A stretch of 26,452 nucleotides of DNA. Origin: CAYIYO01 sp964367715 (GTDB taxonomy: Bacteria; Chlamydiota; Chlamydiia; Chlamydiales; Criblamydiaceae). How positions within the stretch are numbered: position 1 is the first letter of the stretch; each line of letters begins with the position of its first letter. Where the stretch lies: positions 1 through 26,452 of the forward strand of contig CAYIYO010000023.1 in the NCBI GenBank assembly GCA_964367715.1, given 5' to 3'. The translations under genes and the position numbers were made by a program. Below, piece after piece: positions 1-6,174 of this stretch. Below the pieces are notes generated by a model, which did not search any database, had not been told where the DNA came from, and was given only the letters and a program-made list of their open reading frames with translations.

Positions 1-1058
1 ATGCTAAACTTACTCTCGATCAACGTTCCAATTATGCCCATAGAGAAGAAGCGCTCGATATCCGAAAAAATCACAAAAAACCGACCACAGCTGTCGTCGC
101 CCACGGCGTTAATCCAGGATTGGTCTCTCACTTTGTCAAAAAAGCACTATTAAATGTCGCTCAAGATGTCTTTGGCGAGGTCACTATTCCGACTGATCAA
201 AAAGGATGGGCAGAACTGGCAATGAAGCTAGAGATTAAGGTCGTTCACATTGCCGAACGCGACTTCCAAGTGAGCACCATCCAAAAAAAGCCGGGTGAAT
301 TTGTCAATACGTGGTCCGTTGATGGCTTTATCAGCGAAGGATGCCAACCAGCGGAGCTGGGCTGGGGTTCCCATGAGTCCCATTGGCCTGAAGATGGACG
401 CCGCCATGCAAATGGATGCGGATCCGCCATTTACTTGAATCGTCCAGGCGCCTCCGTCCGCATCCGCACCTGGGCTCCTCAATCCGGTCCTTTTCATGGC
501 TTTCTGATCACTCATAACGAAGCCATCTCAATTTCCGACTATTTTACATTAAAAGATGAAAAGGGGGACCTTCTTTATCGTCCGACCTGTCACTATGCCT
601 ATCATCCGTGCAATGATGCCATTGTCTCTTTGCACGAGCTAGCTGGAAGAACATGGATTCCTCAAGAAAATCAACGCCTAATGGTAGAAGAAGTAGTCGA
701 TGGTGTCGATGAGCTCGGAGTCCTCTTAATGGGCCACCCTAAAGGCGCCTACTGGTATGGATCCCAGCTAAGCACACAAGAAGCACGTGAACTTGCTCCC
801 TACAATAATGCAACAAGCTTACAAGTGTCGAGCTCTGTCCTCGCAGGAATGGTATGGGCAATAGAGAATCCTAAGGCAGGGCTTGTAGAAGCTGACCAGA
901 TGGACTTCGAACGCTGCATCGAAGTTGCTTATCCTTATCTGGGAGAAGTAAAAGGGGAGTACAGTGATTGGACTCCTTTAGAAGGACGAGATCTTCTTTT
1001 CAAAGAAGACCTCGATAAAACCGACCCTTGGCAGTTTAAAAACTTCCGAGTCGTTTGA
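1..1058 (+). CDS. hss: Homospermidine synthase, C-terminal part (5' end outside window)
   Basis: Homospermidine synthase makes the polyamine sym-homospermidine from putrescine and/or spermidine with NAD+, in the cytoplasm. The frame is open from base 3, giving 351 visible residues of a family usually about 470-480 long, so the N-terminal Rossmann part is missing. The TTG at 120 is only an internal Leu. Visible motifs are VNPGLVSHF, a Trp-x7-Glu pair (WSVDGFISE), GFLITHNE, and a C-terminal block containing KGAYWYGSQL, APYNNATSLQV and DPWQF. The spacing of Asn (NPG), Glu (AERD), Trp, Glu and His (THNE) matches the active-site residues N162, E210, W229, E237 and H296 that I recall for the Blastochloris viridis enzyme. 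No downstream partner: the next gene is convergent. Family identity is confident. Confidence 0.93.
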   Translation, partial: AKLTLDQRSNYAHREEALDIRKNHKKPTTAVVAHGVNPGLVSHFVKKALLNVAQDVFGEVTIPTDQKGWAELAMKLEIKVVHIAERDFQVSTIQKKPGEFVNTWSVDGFISEGCQPAELGWGSHESHWPEDGRRHANGCGSAIYLNRPGASVRIRTWAPQSGPFHGFLITHNEAISISDYFTLKDEKGDLLYRPTCHYAYHPCNDAIVSLHELAGRTWIPQENQRLMVEEVVDGVDELGVLLMGHPKGAYWYGSQLSTQEARELAPYNNATSLQVSSSVLAGMVWAIENPKAGLVEADQMDFERCIEVAYPYLGEVKGEYSDWTPLEGRDLLFKEDLDKTDPWQFKNFRVV

Positions 1059-1075
1059 TTAAATTTCTTAGGATC

Positions 1076-1492
1076 TTAATAGATAATAGAGTTGTGAAGT
1101 TCTGTATTATCATCATCATCAGAGCAGAGACTTTCTTCCCAAGATTCTTCAATGGGAACACAACCTGCACTCTTTTCACTAAAAAAGATGTCAGGGATAA
1201 TAAAAGCCCAACCTAAAAGAAAAATTTCTCCAAATCCCCTATCAATTTTTTCTTTTAAATTAGATGTATTCTCTTCATTATCAACATCCGTTGTTTTTAA
1301 ATCTTCATATAGTTGAATGCTGTAAAAAATGACTCTTGCAATTCCTATAATTGTTCCTACCAATGGAATATAGCCTAATCCATTTAAAGCGATCTTATGT
1401 CCTTCAAAGAACTCAGTTCCTTTTTCTCCAAGTTCGATGACCCCATCTTTAAATGCATTCGATGATTCTTCTTTAAATGTAATACTAGACAT
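1076..1492 (-). CDS. Small unknown protein with two hydrophobic segments
   Basis: This 138-residue protein is not recognised. Its start is well supported by a GGAGGAG Shine-Dalgarno six bases upstream of the ATG. Two hydrophobic stretches lie around residues 37-59 (including GYIPLVGTIIGIARV) and 88-104 (including LLGWAFIIPDIFF). They are separated by a charged Asp/Glu/Lys-rich loop and followed by a very acidic C-terminus (CSDDDDN). There is no signal peptide. The gene and its upstream region are visibly richer in A/T than the flanking hss and rimO genes, which may indicate later acquisition or relaxed selection. A paired hydrophobic domain with charged tails recalls chlamydial inclusion-membrane proteins, but the two segments are farther apart than in the classic bilobed form, so that is only a suggestion. 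Confidence 0.75.
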   Translation of the reverse strand: MSSITFKEESSNAFKDGVIELGEKGTEFFEGHKIALNGLGYIPLVGTIIGIARVIFYSIQLYEDLKTTDVDNEENTSNLKEKIDRGFGEIFLLGWAFIIPDIFFSEKSAGCVPIEESWEESLCSDDDDNTELHNSIIY

Positions 1493-1590
1493 TATTATCT
1501 CCTCCTATTTTTATTTAACACTCTTAATTTTACTAAATATTTATATATGTATAATAAAAATTTTATTAAGAAATGATAAAATTAATTGAA

Positions 1591-1840
1591 ATAGTAATCA
1601 GTCACGGGGTCGATCATAAGTTTTGCATCGCTGCCGTGATGAAAAACTTATGATCGACCCCGTGACTGATTACTATATACCGAACGTGACTCAAAATTTA
1701 GATTTTTGAACGCGTCAAAGCCCTGGGGTTCCCGCATCGCAAATAGGTCAATATTAGCAATATGAACCTATTTGCGATGCGGCAACGGCGGGTGCTTTCA
1801 GAGTGGTCTAAATCAAAATTTCAGCTGCTCCTCGGTATAA
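1591..1840. repeat. Composite palindromic repeat element, copy A
   Basis: Two large hairpins make up most of this element. The first has perfect 34-bp arms (1591-1624 and 1643-1676) around an 18-base loop. The second has perfect 17-bp arms (1732-1748 and 1766-1782). Between them is a TATACCGAACGTG half-element (1676-1688). The right end (1815-1839, AAAATTTCAGCTG then CTCCTCGGTATA) matches 8070-8094 at 24 of 25 bases. The left end 1594-1641 matches 7903-7950 at 37 of 48 bases without gaps. The same order of ends with different inner hairpins at two loci points to a dispersed non-coding element. No ORF or transposase is inside. Confidence 0.8.
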
Positions 1841-1858
1841 GTAGATAGTGATTTGCAT

Positions 1859-1965
1859 CAGGCTCAAAGAGCCGGCATCTTACAGCAAAGGTCGGAACGC
1901 AGCGGAGCAGAGTGAAGGCCTGGATAAGAAAGAAAAATATATTGAGGTCTGAAAGACCGCCATAA
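1859..1965. repeat. Pair of related mini-hairpins
   Basis: GGCTC-AAA-GAGCC (1861-1873) followed by GGCAT, and GGTCT-GAA-AGACC (1946-1958) followed by GCCAT, share the consensus AGG-N-C/T-T/C-N-AAGA-N-CCG-N-CAT. The stem base pairs differ by compensating changes, so the hairpin shape is kept while the sequence varies. Function unknown; they lie downstream of the RRM gene terminator. Confidence 0.55.
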
Positions 1966-2027
1966 TTATATTGATTAGGATCGCAGAAGAGGAGAGGGAA
2001 ATAATAAAAATTATTTTAAATTTGAGT

Positions 2028-2060
2028 AAAAAAAATGGTATGGACCAAAGATCCATACCA
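2028..2060 (-). terminator. Intrinsic terminator of the RRM gene
   Basis: Perfect 9-bp stem (2036-2044 with 2052-2060, arm TGGTATGGA) with a 7-base loop. On the minus strand it is followed directly by eight T residues. It lies 14 bases after the stop codon of the RRM gene, so it is a textbook Rho-independent terminator for that transcript. Confidence 0.9.
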
Positions 2061-2073
2061 AAAAGTGGGGTGA

Positions 2074-2397
2074 TTACCAGCGCTGTGACATGTTAGAGCG
2101 TGGGGAACGGGAATCGCGATCGCGACCGCCACCCATGCCACTACCACTACGTGGTTGTTGTGGGCGAGCTTCGTTTACTGTAAGCGCGCGGCCATTGACT
2201 TCTTTACCGTGGAATGTCGAAATGGCGTTTTGGCCTTCTTGACTGTTAGACATTTCAACAAAGCCGAAGCCTCTGGAACGTCCTGTATCTCTGTCCATGA
2301 TGATTTTTGCACTAACGACAGTGCCAGACTCTTCGAAAACTTGCTTTAGCTCATCTTCGCTCATGCTATGTGGAATGTTGCCAACATATAATTTCAT
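2074..2397 (-). CDS. Single-RRM glycine-rich RNA-binding protein
   Basis: This 107-residue protein is a single RNA recognition motif, a fold that binds single-stranded RNA through two aromatic motifs. RNP2 is LYVGNI (residues 3-8) and RNP1 is RGFGFVEM (residues 42-49). After the RRM comes a short tail rich in Gly, Arg and Ser (GSGMGGGRDRD), typical of bacterial Rbp proteins of cyanobacteria and other phyla, which are often cold-induced or post-transcriptional regulators. The gene stands alone: a promoter-like sequence about 230 bases upstream and a strong terminator bracket it. Its Shine-Dalgarno (GAGG, 2408-2411) lies in a hairpin, so translational control, possibly autoregulation, is plausible. 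The RNA targets cannot be inferred. Confidence 0.92.
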   Translation of the reverse strand: MKLYVGNIPHSMSEDELKQVFEESGTVVSAKIIMDRDTGRSRGFGFVEMSNSQEGQNAISTFHGKEVNGRALTVNEARPQQPRSGSGMGGGRDRDSRSPRSNMSQRW

Positions 2398-2401
2398 ATA
2401 A

Positions 2402-2421
2402 AAAAAACCTCGTAAGCGAGC
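2402..2421 (-). promoter_or_regulatory. Hairpin containing the Shine-Dalgarno of the RRM gene
   Basis: On the minus strand AAC-G-CTCG-CTTA-CGAG-GTT folds into a short stem, with one bulged G, that includes the GAGG Shine-Dalgarno. It is followed by a run of seven or more T residues that reaches almost to the ATG. The arrangement could sequester the ribosome-binding site or act as an attenuator. The stem is short, so its stability is uncertain. Confidence 0.45.
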
Positions 2422-2628
2422 GTTCTCACAACTTATTGGATAACGATACCGGATGCCTTTATGGGGAAATACGGAAGGAAATCTATAACATTGGTGTTGA
2501 ACACTCTTTTCAATCTAATCCATCAACGCTGCTTGGTAAAATACCTTACAGATTAGAGCATCATACTGATGCATCAACGTATCTGGGGGTTCAAATCAGC
2601 ATACTTTTGCTAACTTTGAATTAATTTT

Positions 2629-2658
2629 ATTTTACCATGCCCCTTCATTCAATAGCAA
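2629..2658 (-). promoter_or_regulatory. Candidate sigma-70-type promoter of the RRM gene
   Basis: Minus-strand TTGCTA (2653-2658), an 18-base spacer and TAAAAT (2629-2634). Each box matches the consensus at four or five of six bases. Transcription from here would give a leader of about 225 nt. Confidence 0.5.
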
Positions 2659-2733
2659 GGGAATCTTAAATAAGATTTAGATAGTGCGTCTTTTGGGACA
2701 TGTTGAGGAGGTTTTGTAAACTATTTTTTTAGT

Positions 2734-4086
2734 TTAATGGTCTTTGCGACGCAATTGAATCACCGTTTCGACATGCATCGTCTGCGGAAACATGTCAAAA
2801 GGTTGAATTTCAGTAGGGGAATAGCCTTTTTGGTGAAAAAGAGCGCAATCGCGCGCCAAGGTGGCAGGATCGCACGAAATGTAGACGATAGTCTTCGGAT
2901 TAAGAGCGCTCACAGCGTTAATGACGGCTGGATCGCATCCTTTTCTCGGAGGATTGAGGAAGACGACATCTGCTTTTTTGATAGAACCGATTTTATATTC
3001 CGTTTTGCCTAGAATGAAGCGGCAGTTTGTTTGTTGATTCATCACTGCATTTTTATTCGCATCTTGGATCGCTTCAGGGATGCATTCGATCCCAATCGCT
3101 TCTTTTGCTTGTTGCGCAGCGATGATGGTTAAGGTTCCCACACCGCAATAGGCGTCGACAATTATTTCATTTCCTGTAAGTGCCCCGAGGGCAATTGCTT
3201 TTTGGTAGAGATTTTCTGCTTGGTGCGGATTGACCTGAAAGAAGGAAGCAGGGGAGACGTTGAAGCGAAGAGAGCATAGAGTTTCAGTGAGGTATGGGGC
3301 TCCTGCCAATAGAGTAAAGGCGTTTCCTAGAATCACATTGTCTTGACGGCGATTGATATTTTCAAACACCCCTTTTACTTCAGGGATCGACGCAATGATC
3401 TTCTGCGCAAGTGCTTTAAATTTTTCTGAGGCATTTCCTTTTGTGATGAACACAACAAGGCATGTGTTGCTATTCACAGCGGTTTTAATCAGAAGGTGGC
3501 GCAATTCCCCCTTGCCTGTTGTTTCATCGTAAGGAGTAATGGAAGAAGTACTTAAAAGGGCTTTCACGCGGCTAAAGACGGATTCTCCTAATGCACAGTG
3601 GATTGCGCATCCGTCAACAGGAACGATGGCATGCGAATTGCGTTGGTACAGTCCTAGTGCAAGTTTTCCTTCTTGCAGCGCGGTGGGAAGCTGTATTTTG
3701 TTACGATAGTGAAGCGGAGAAGGAGAGGGAATACAAGGATTGACAGCGATTCCTTTAAAGTTGCCGATGCGCTCCATTGCATTGACCACACGCGCGTGTT
3801 TAGCCCGCAGTTGTCCAGCATATTCCAGATGCATCAGCTGGCATCCGCCGCACTGCCCAAAAACAGGGCAAGGAGGCGTCGCGCGTTCTGCGGAAGACGT
3901 TAAAACTTCTTTCAGCTCCCCACGTGCATAATTGCTTTTGCATGTGTCAATTTGAACACGCACCGTTTCGGTAGGAAGTGCTCCGGGAACAAAAAGGGTG
4001 AGTCCCTCGTAGGAGCCGACACCGTCGCCTTCGGAAGAAAGCGATTTGATCGTGACGACGACGGTATCTCCCTTATTTAGCAGCAT
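2734..4086 (-). CDS. rlmD: 23S rRNA (uracil-5-)-methyltransferase, RlmD/RumA type
   Basis: SAM-dependent methyltransferase that forms 5-methyluridine in RNA, most like RlmD (23S rRNA U1939 in E. coli). The order is TRAM domain (about 1-62), iron-sulfur cluster cysteines C73, C79 and C82 plus C160, a central insert, then the Rossmann methyltransferase domain. That domain has FQVNPHQAENLY (283-294), DAYCGVGTLT (311-320), NPPRKGCD (378-385), the catalytic Cys405 in YISCDPATL and the general base Glu440 in HVET. The 450 residues are normal for the family and nothing essential is missing. The ATG overlaps the rimO stop (ATGCTGCTAA), so the two genes are translationally coupled. The cluster cysteines argue against TrmA; the exact target uridine (RlmD versus RlmCD-like) cannot be fixed from sequence. 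Confidence 0.93.
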   Translation of the reverse strand: MLLNKGDTVVVTIKSLSSEGDGVGSYEGLTLFVPGALPTETVRVQIDTCKSNYARGELKEVLTSSAERATPPCPVFGQCGGCQLMHLEYAGQLRAKHARVVNAMERIGNFKGIAVNPCIPSPSPLHYRNKIQLPTALQEGKLALGLYQRNSHAIVPVDGCAIHCALGESVFSRVKALLSTSSITPYDETTGKGELRHLLIKTAVNSNTCLVVFITKGNASEKFKALAQKIIASIPEVKGVFENINRRQDNVILGNAFTLLAGAPYLTETLCSLRFNVSPASFFQVNPHQAENLYQKAIALGALTGNEIIVDAYCGVGTLTIIAAQQAKEAIGIECIPEAIQDANKNAVMNQQTNCRFILGKTEYKIGSIKKADVVFLNPPRKGCDPAVINAVSALNPKTIVYISCDPATLARDCALFHQKGYSPTEIQPFDMFPQTMHVETVIQLRRKDH

Positions 4087-5528
4087 GCGAGCCTTGATGC
4101 CGGAGGTTTCACAGGACGAATTGCTCTTCCCACAAGGTCGTATCCGGCGACATCTGTGATTTCCACTACATAGCGTTCGCCAAAGGCTTTGACTTTTCTT
4201 GCATCGTTGATGAGGATTTGTCCATCAATCTCTGGGCACTGGCCGCGATGGCGTGCACGCATTAGCAGTTCTGTTTCAGGATGATATCCTTCTACGATTA
4301 CTTCTAGCTGCTGTCCAATCATTTTTTGCATCGTTGTCGCCAACACTTTTTGCTGCACTTGCATTAAAATGGCATGGCGTGCTTCTTTGATGGCTTCTGG
4401 AATTTGATTTTCCATTTCTGCCGCACGGCTGCCCGGCTCTTGCGAATACTTAAAGATTCCTACGTTATCCAATGGATATTCCTCAAGGAAAGTAACGAGT
4501 TCGTTAAACTGTTCATCGGTTTCCCCTGGGAATCCTACGATGAAGCTTGTACGAATACTGATTTCAGGAATCTCTGCGCGCAATTTTGTAATGATAGAAA
4601 CGACTTGTTCTTTTGACGTTGCGCGGTGCATCGATTTTAATACATCGTTGTTGATGTGCTGGATTGGCATGTCAAGGTAAGGACAAATGCGTTTATCAGC
4701 TTTCATCAACGCAATCAACTCGTCGGTGATTTCATCTGGATACAAATAAAGGAGGCGTAGCCAGTAGTCACCTTCTTCTTTCAAAATTTCTTTTAATAGG
4801 TGGAGAAGTCCATCCGAACGCAGGTAGCCGGCATCCTTGCCCCAATCGCCTAGATCTTGCGCAATTAAAATAATTTCTTTTGCGCCTTGCTGCAGAAGAA
4901 GACGGAACTCCTTCAAAATCTGATCTTGCGTCTTGCTTTTTAGCGGTCCCTTAATTGTGGGGATGATGCAATACGCGCAGCGCTTGCGGCAACCTTCCGC
5001 AATCTTGAGGTAGGCAAAATGCTTAGGAGTCGAGAGCTGACGAGGAATTTCTCCCGCTTCAAGATAGCTACGCGCTGTTGTGATCATTGCCCCTTGCTCT
5101 TGCGATTGCACGGCTTTGAGAATCCCTTCTACATCGCCTGAGCCAAGAAGGTAGTCGACCTTAGGAAAACGCTCTGTGATCTCTTTGCTATGCGTTTGGA
5201 CCATACATCCTGTCACAATCAACTTTGCTGTGGTCTTACGGTTGCCTAAAGCTTCTTCAATTGTCGTTAAGGACTCATCGCGGGACGCTTGAAGGAATCC
5301 ACACGTGTTGATGACAATAAAATCAGCATCTTCCAGCGCCTCCGTTGCTTCGTAGCCGGCACGCAAAAGAATACCCAGCATGACCTCGCTGTCAACAAGG
5401 TTACGCGGACAGCCTAAGCTGATGAAATGAATCTTATTTCCTTCAATGCGAAAAGGAGCATTTGTATTGGACGGAGTAGAGGCGACAAAGGCGTCATCCA
5501 CATTTTTTTCTTTAAATAATGGCAACAT
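4077..5528 (-). CDS. rimO: Ribosomal protein S12 methylthiotransferase RimO
   Basis: Radical-SAM enzyme that adds a methylthio group to the beta carbon of an aspartate of ribosomal protein S12. The N-terminal UPF0004 domain carries three cluster cysteines: C40 (ISLGCPRN), C76 (INTCGF) and C108 (VTGCM). The radical-SAM triad C180, C184 and C187 follows in EGCRKRCAYCIIP. A TRAM domain closes the protein (about 407-472). SLGCPRNLVDSE is the RimO-type signature, distinguishing it from the tRNA enzymes MiaB and MtaB. At 483 residues it is about 40 longer than E. coli RimO because of an N-terminal extension of about 30 residues and a Pro/Ala/Cys tail. No clear Shine-Dalgarno precedes this ATG, so a later start cannot be excluded. 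It overlaps the rlmD-like gene downstream. Confidence 0.94.
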   Translation of the reverse strand: MLPLFKEKNVDDAFVASTPSNTNAPFRIEGNKIHFISLGCPRNLVDSEVMLGILLRAGYEATEALEDADFIVINTCGFLQASRDESLTTIEEALGNRKTTAKLIVTGCMVQTHSKEITERFPKVDYLLGSGDVEGILKAVQSQEQGAMITTARSYLEAGEIPRQLSTPKHFAYLKIAEGCRKRCAYCIIPTIKGPLKSKTQDQILKEFRLLLQQGAKEIILIAQDLGDWGKDAGYLRSDGLLHLLKEILKEEGDYWLRLLYLYPDEITDELIALMKADKRICPYLDMPIQHINNDVLKSMHRATSKEQVVSIITKLRAEIPEISIRTSFIVGFPGETDEQFNELVTFLEEYPLDNVGIFKYSQEPGSRAAEMENQIPEAIKEARHAILMQVQQKVLATTMQKMIGQQLEVIVEGYHPETELLMRARHRGQCPEIDGQILINDARKVKAFGERYVVEITDVAGYDLVGRAIRPVKPPASRLACC

Positions 5529-5600
5529 AATATTTCTTTGGCAAAGGGCTTAATGGAGAACAAGCATAGCTTGTTTATGAATTTTTTTCTAGAGAATTTT

Positions 5601-6089
5601 CTATAAGCGAACGTAGTCCCACCCTAACGGCTTTCCGTCTTTCCACGGCATATTGCCGTGAAACGGGCGCGGATCCTCATCAAAGACTAATGGAAGAAAA
5701 TACTTGTCACCTTCCCACATAGGAAGCAGATGCAGGCGGTCTAAAGGAATCCATTCAAGAAATCCTTCTACGTTTTTTTTGTAAGGAATTCCTTCAAAAG
5801 CGGTGATAAGAAAAATAAATCCAAACCAATCCTCACCTTTTTTCCCAAAACCACTCCAATTGATGGTTCCACGCAACGACATCTTTGTCACACAAATACC
5901 TGCCTCTTCCATAATTTCTCGGGTCATGCACGTGCAAATGTCTTCATTGCTTTCCATCTTCCCACCCAGGCCATTATATTTGCCTAGATGTTCGTCTTCT
6001 TGCCGCGCACAACGGTGAACCATCAACACTTCTTTACGGTCAGGAGAAAGGATGTAACCTAAGGATCCAACAATGGGGGTATAAAGCAT
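5601..6089 (-). CDS. Nudix hydrolase, MutT/MTH1-like
   Basis: Nudix pyrophosphohydrolases split nucleoside diphosphates linked to another moiety; members like this often clean up 8-oxo-dGTP. The full Nudix box G-x5-E-x7-REU-xEE-xGU is present at residues 43-65 (ending in REIMEEAGI), preceded by KYNGLGGK as in MTH1-type enzymes. The 162-residue length is normal. The C-terminal region (FLEWIPLDRLHLLPMWEGD and FHGNMPW) fits the 8-oxo-purine branch, but the substrate is inferred. No Shine-Dalgarno precedes the ATG. A TACAAT box ends only seven bases upstream, so the mRNA may be nearly leaderless or the promoter lies elsewhere. The gene is separated from rimO by 72 bases, so co-transcription is possible. 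Confidence 0.9.
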   Translation of the reverse strand: MLYTPIVGSLGYILSPDRKEVLMVHRCARQEDEHLGKYNGLGGKMESNEDICTCMTREIMEEAGICVTKMSLRGTINWSGFGKKGEDWFGFIFLITAFEGIPYKKNVEGFLEWIPLDRLHLLPMWEGDKYFLPLVFDEDPRPFHGNMPWKDGKPLGWDYVRL

Positions 6090-6142
6090 GCGAGAATTGT
6101 AGGATAAATTCCCTTTTTAGAAAATTAAAATATGTGAGTCGC

Positions 6143-6165
6143 TATGCACCAAACGTGATTCAAAA
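6143..6165. repeat. Diverged half copy of the TATACCG repeat
   Basis: TATGCACCAAACGTGATTC resembles TATACCGAACGTGACTC seen at 1676 and 15832, differing at a few positions. It lies in the 85-base gap between the S1P-lyase-like gene stop and the Nudix gene start. No right-hand inverted arm is evident. Confidence 0.45.
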
Positions 6166-6174
6166 TAATAAATT

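Larger units (their letters stand above)
1493..2073. other. Gene-free intergenic region (581 bp) with hairpin repeats
   Basis: I see no convincing coding sequence here. From left to right it holds an A/T-rich upstream region for the small minus-strand gene (1493-1590) and a composite hairpin element (1591-1840). These are followed by two related mini-hairpins with an AGG...AAAGA...CCG core (about 1859-1965), a purine-rich stretch, and the terminator of the RRM gene (2028-2060). Confidence 0.8.
2398..2733. other. Long leader of the RRM gene; otherwise gene-free
   Basis: The 336 bases between the RRM gene and the rlmD-like gene hold no credible protein gene. Read on the minus strand there is a promoter-like sequence (2629-2658) and then a leader of about 225 nt that ends in an SD-containing hairpin. 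The short stretch 2659-2733 next to the rlmD-like stop shows only a weak AAACT/AGTTT stem around an A-run, not a convincing terminator. Confidence 0.6.

Noticed and set aside
120..1058. TTG at 120 as start of the first gene
   Set aside because: The frame is open to the window edge and the upstream residues (including VVAHGVNPG) belong to homospermidine synthase.
1591..2060. CRISPR array or tRNA cluster in the hairpin-rich intergenic region
   Set aside because: No regularly spaced identical repeats with unique spacers, and no cloverleaf with a T-loop GTTCRA-type signature could be made there or in the other intergenic gaps.
2370..2624. 84-residue plus-strand ORF in the RRM leader region
   Set aside because: Starts inside the RRM gene on the other strand, has no Shine-Dalgarno, and covers the putative leader and hairpin.
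2717..2736. AAACT/AGTTT stem as terminator of the rlmD-like gene
   Set aside because: Only five A/T-dominated base pairs around an A-run, with no T-run after it on the minus strand.
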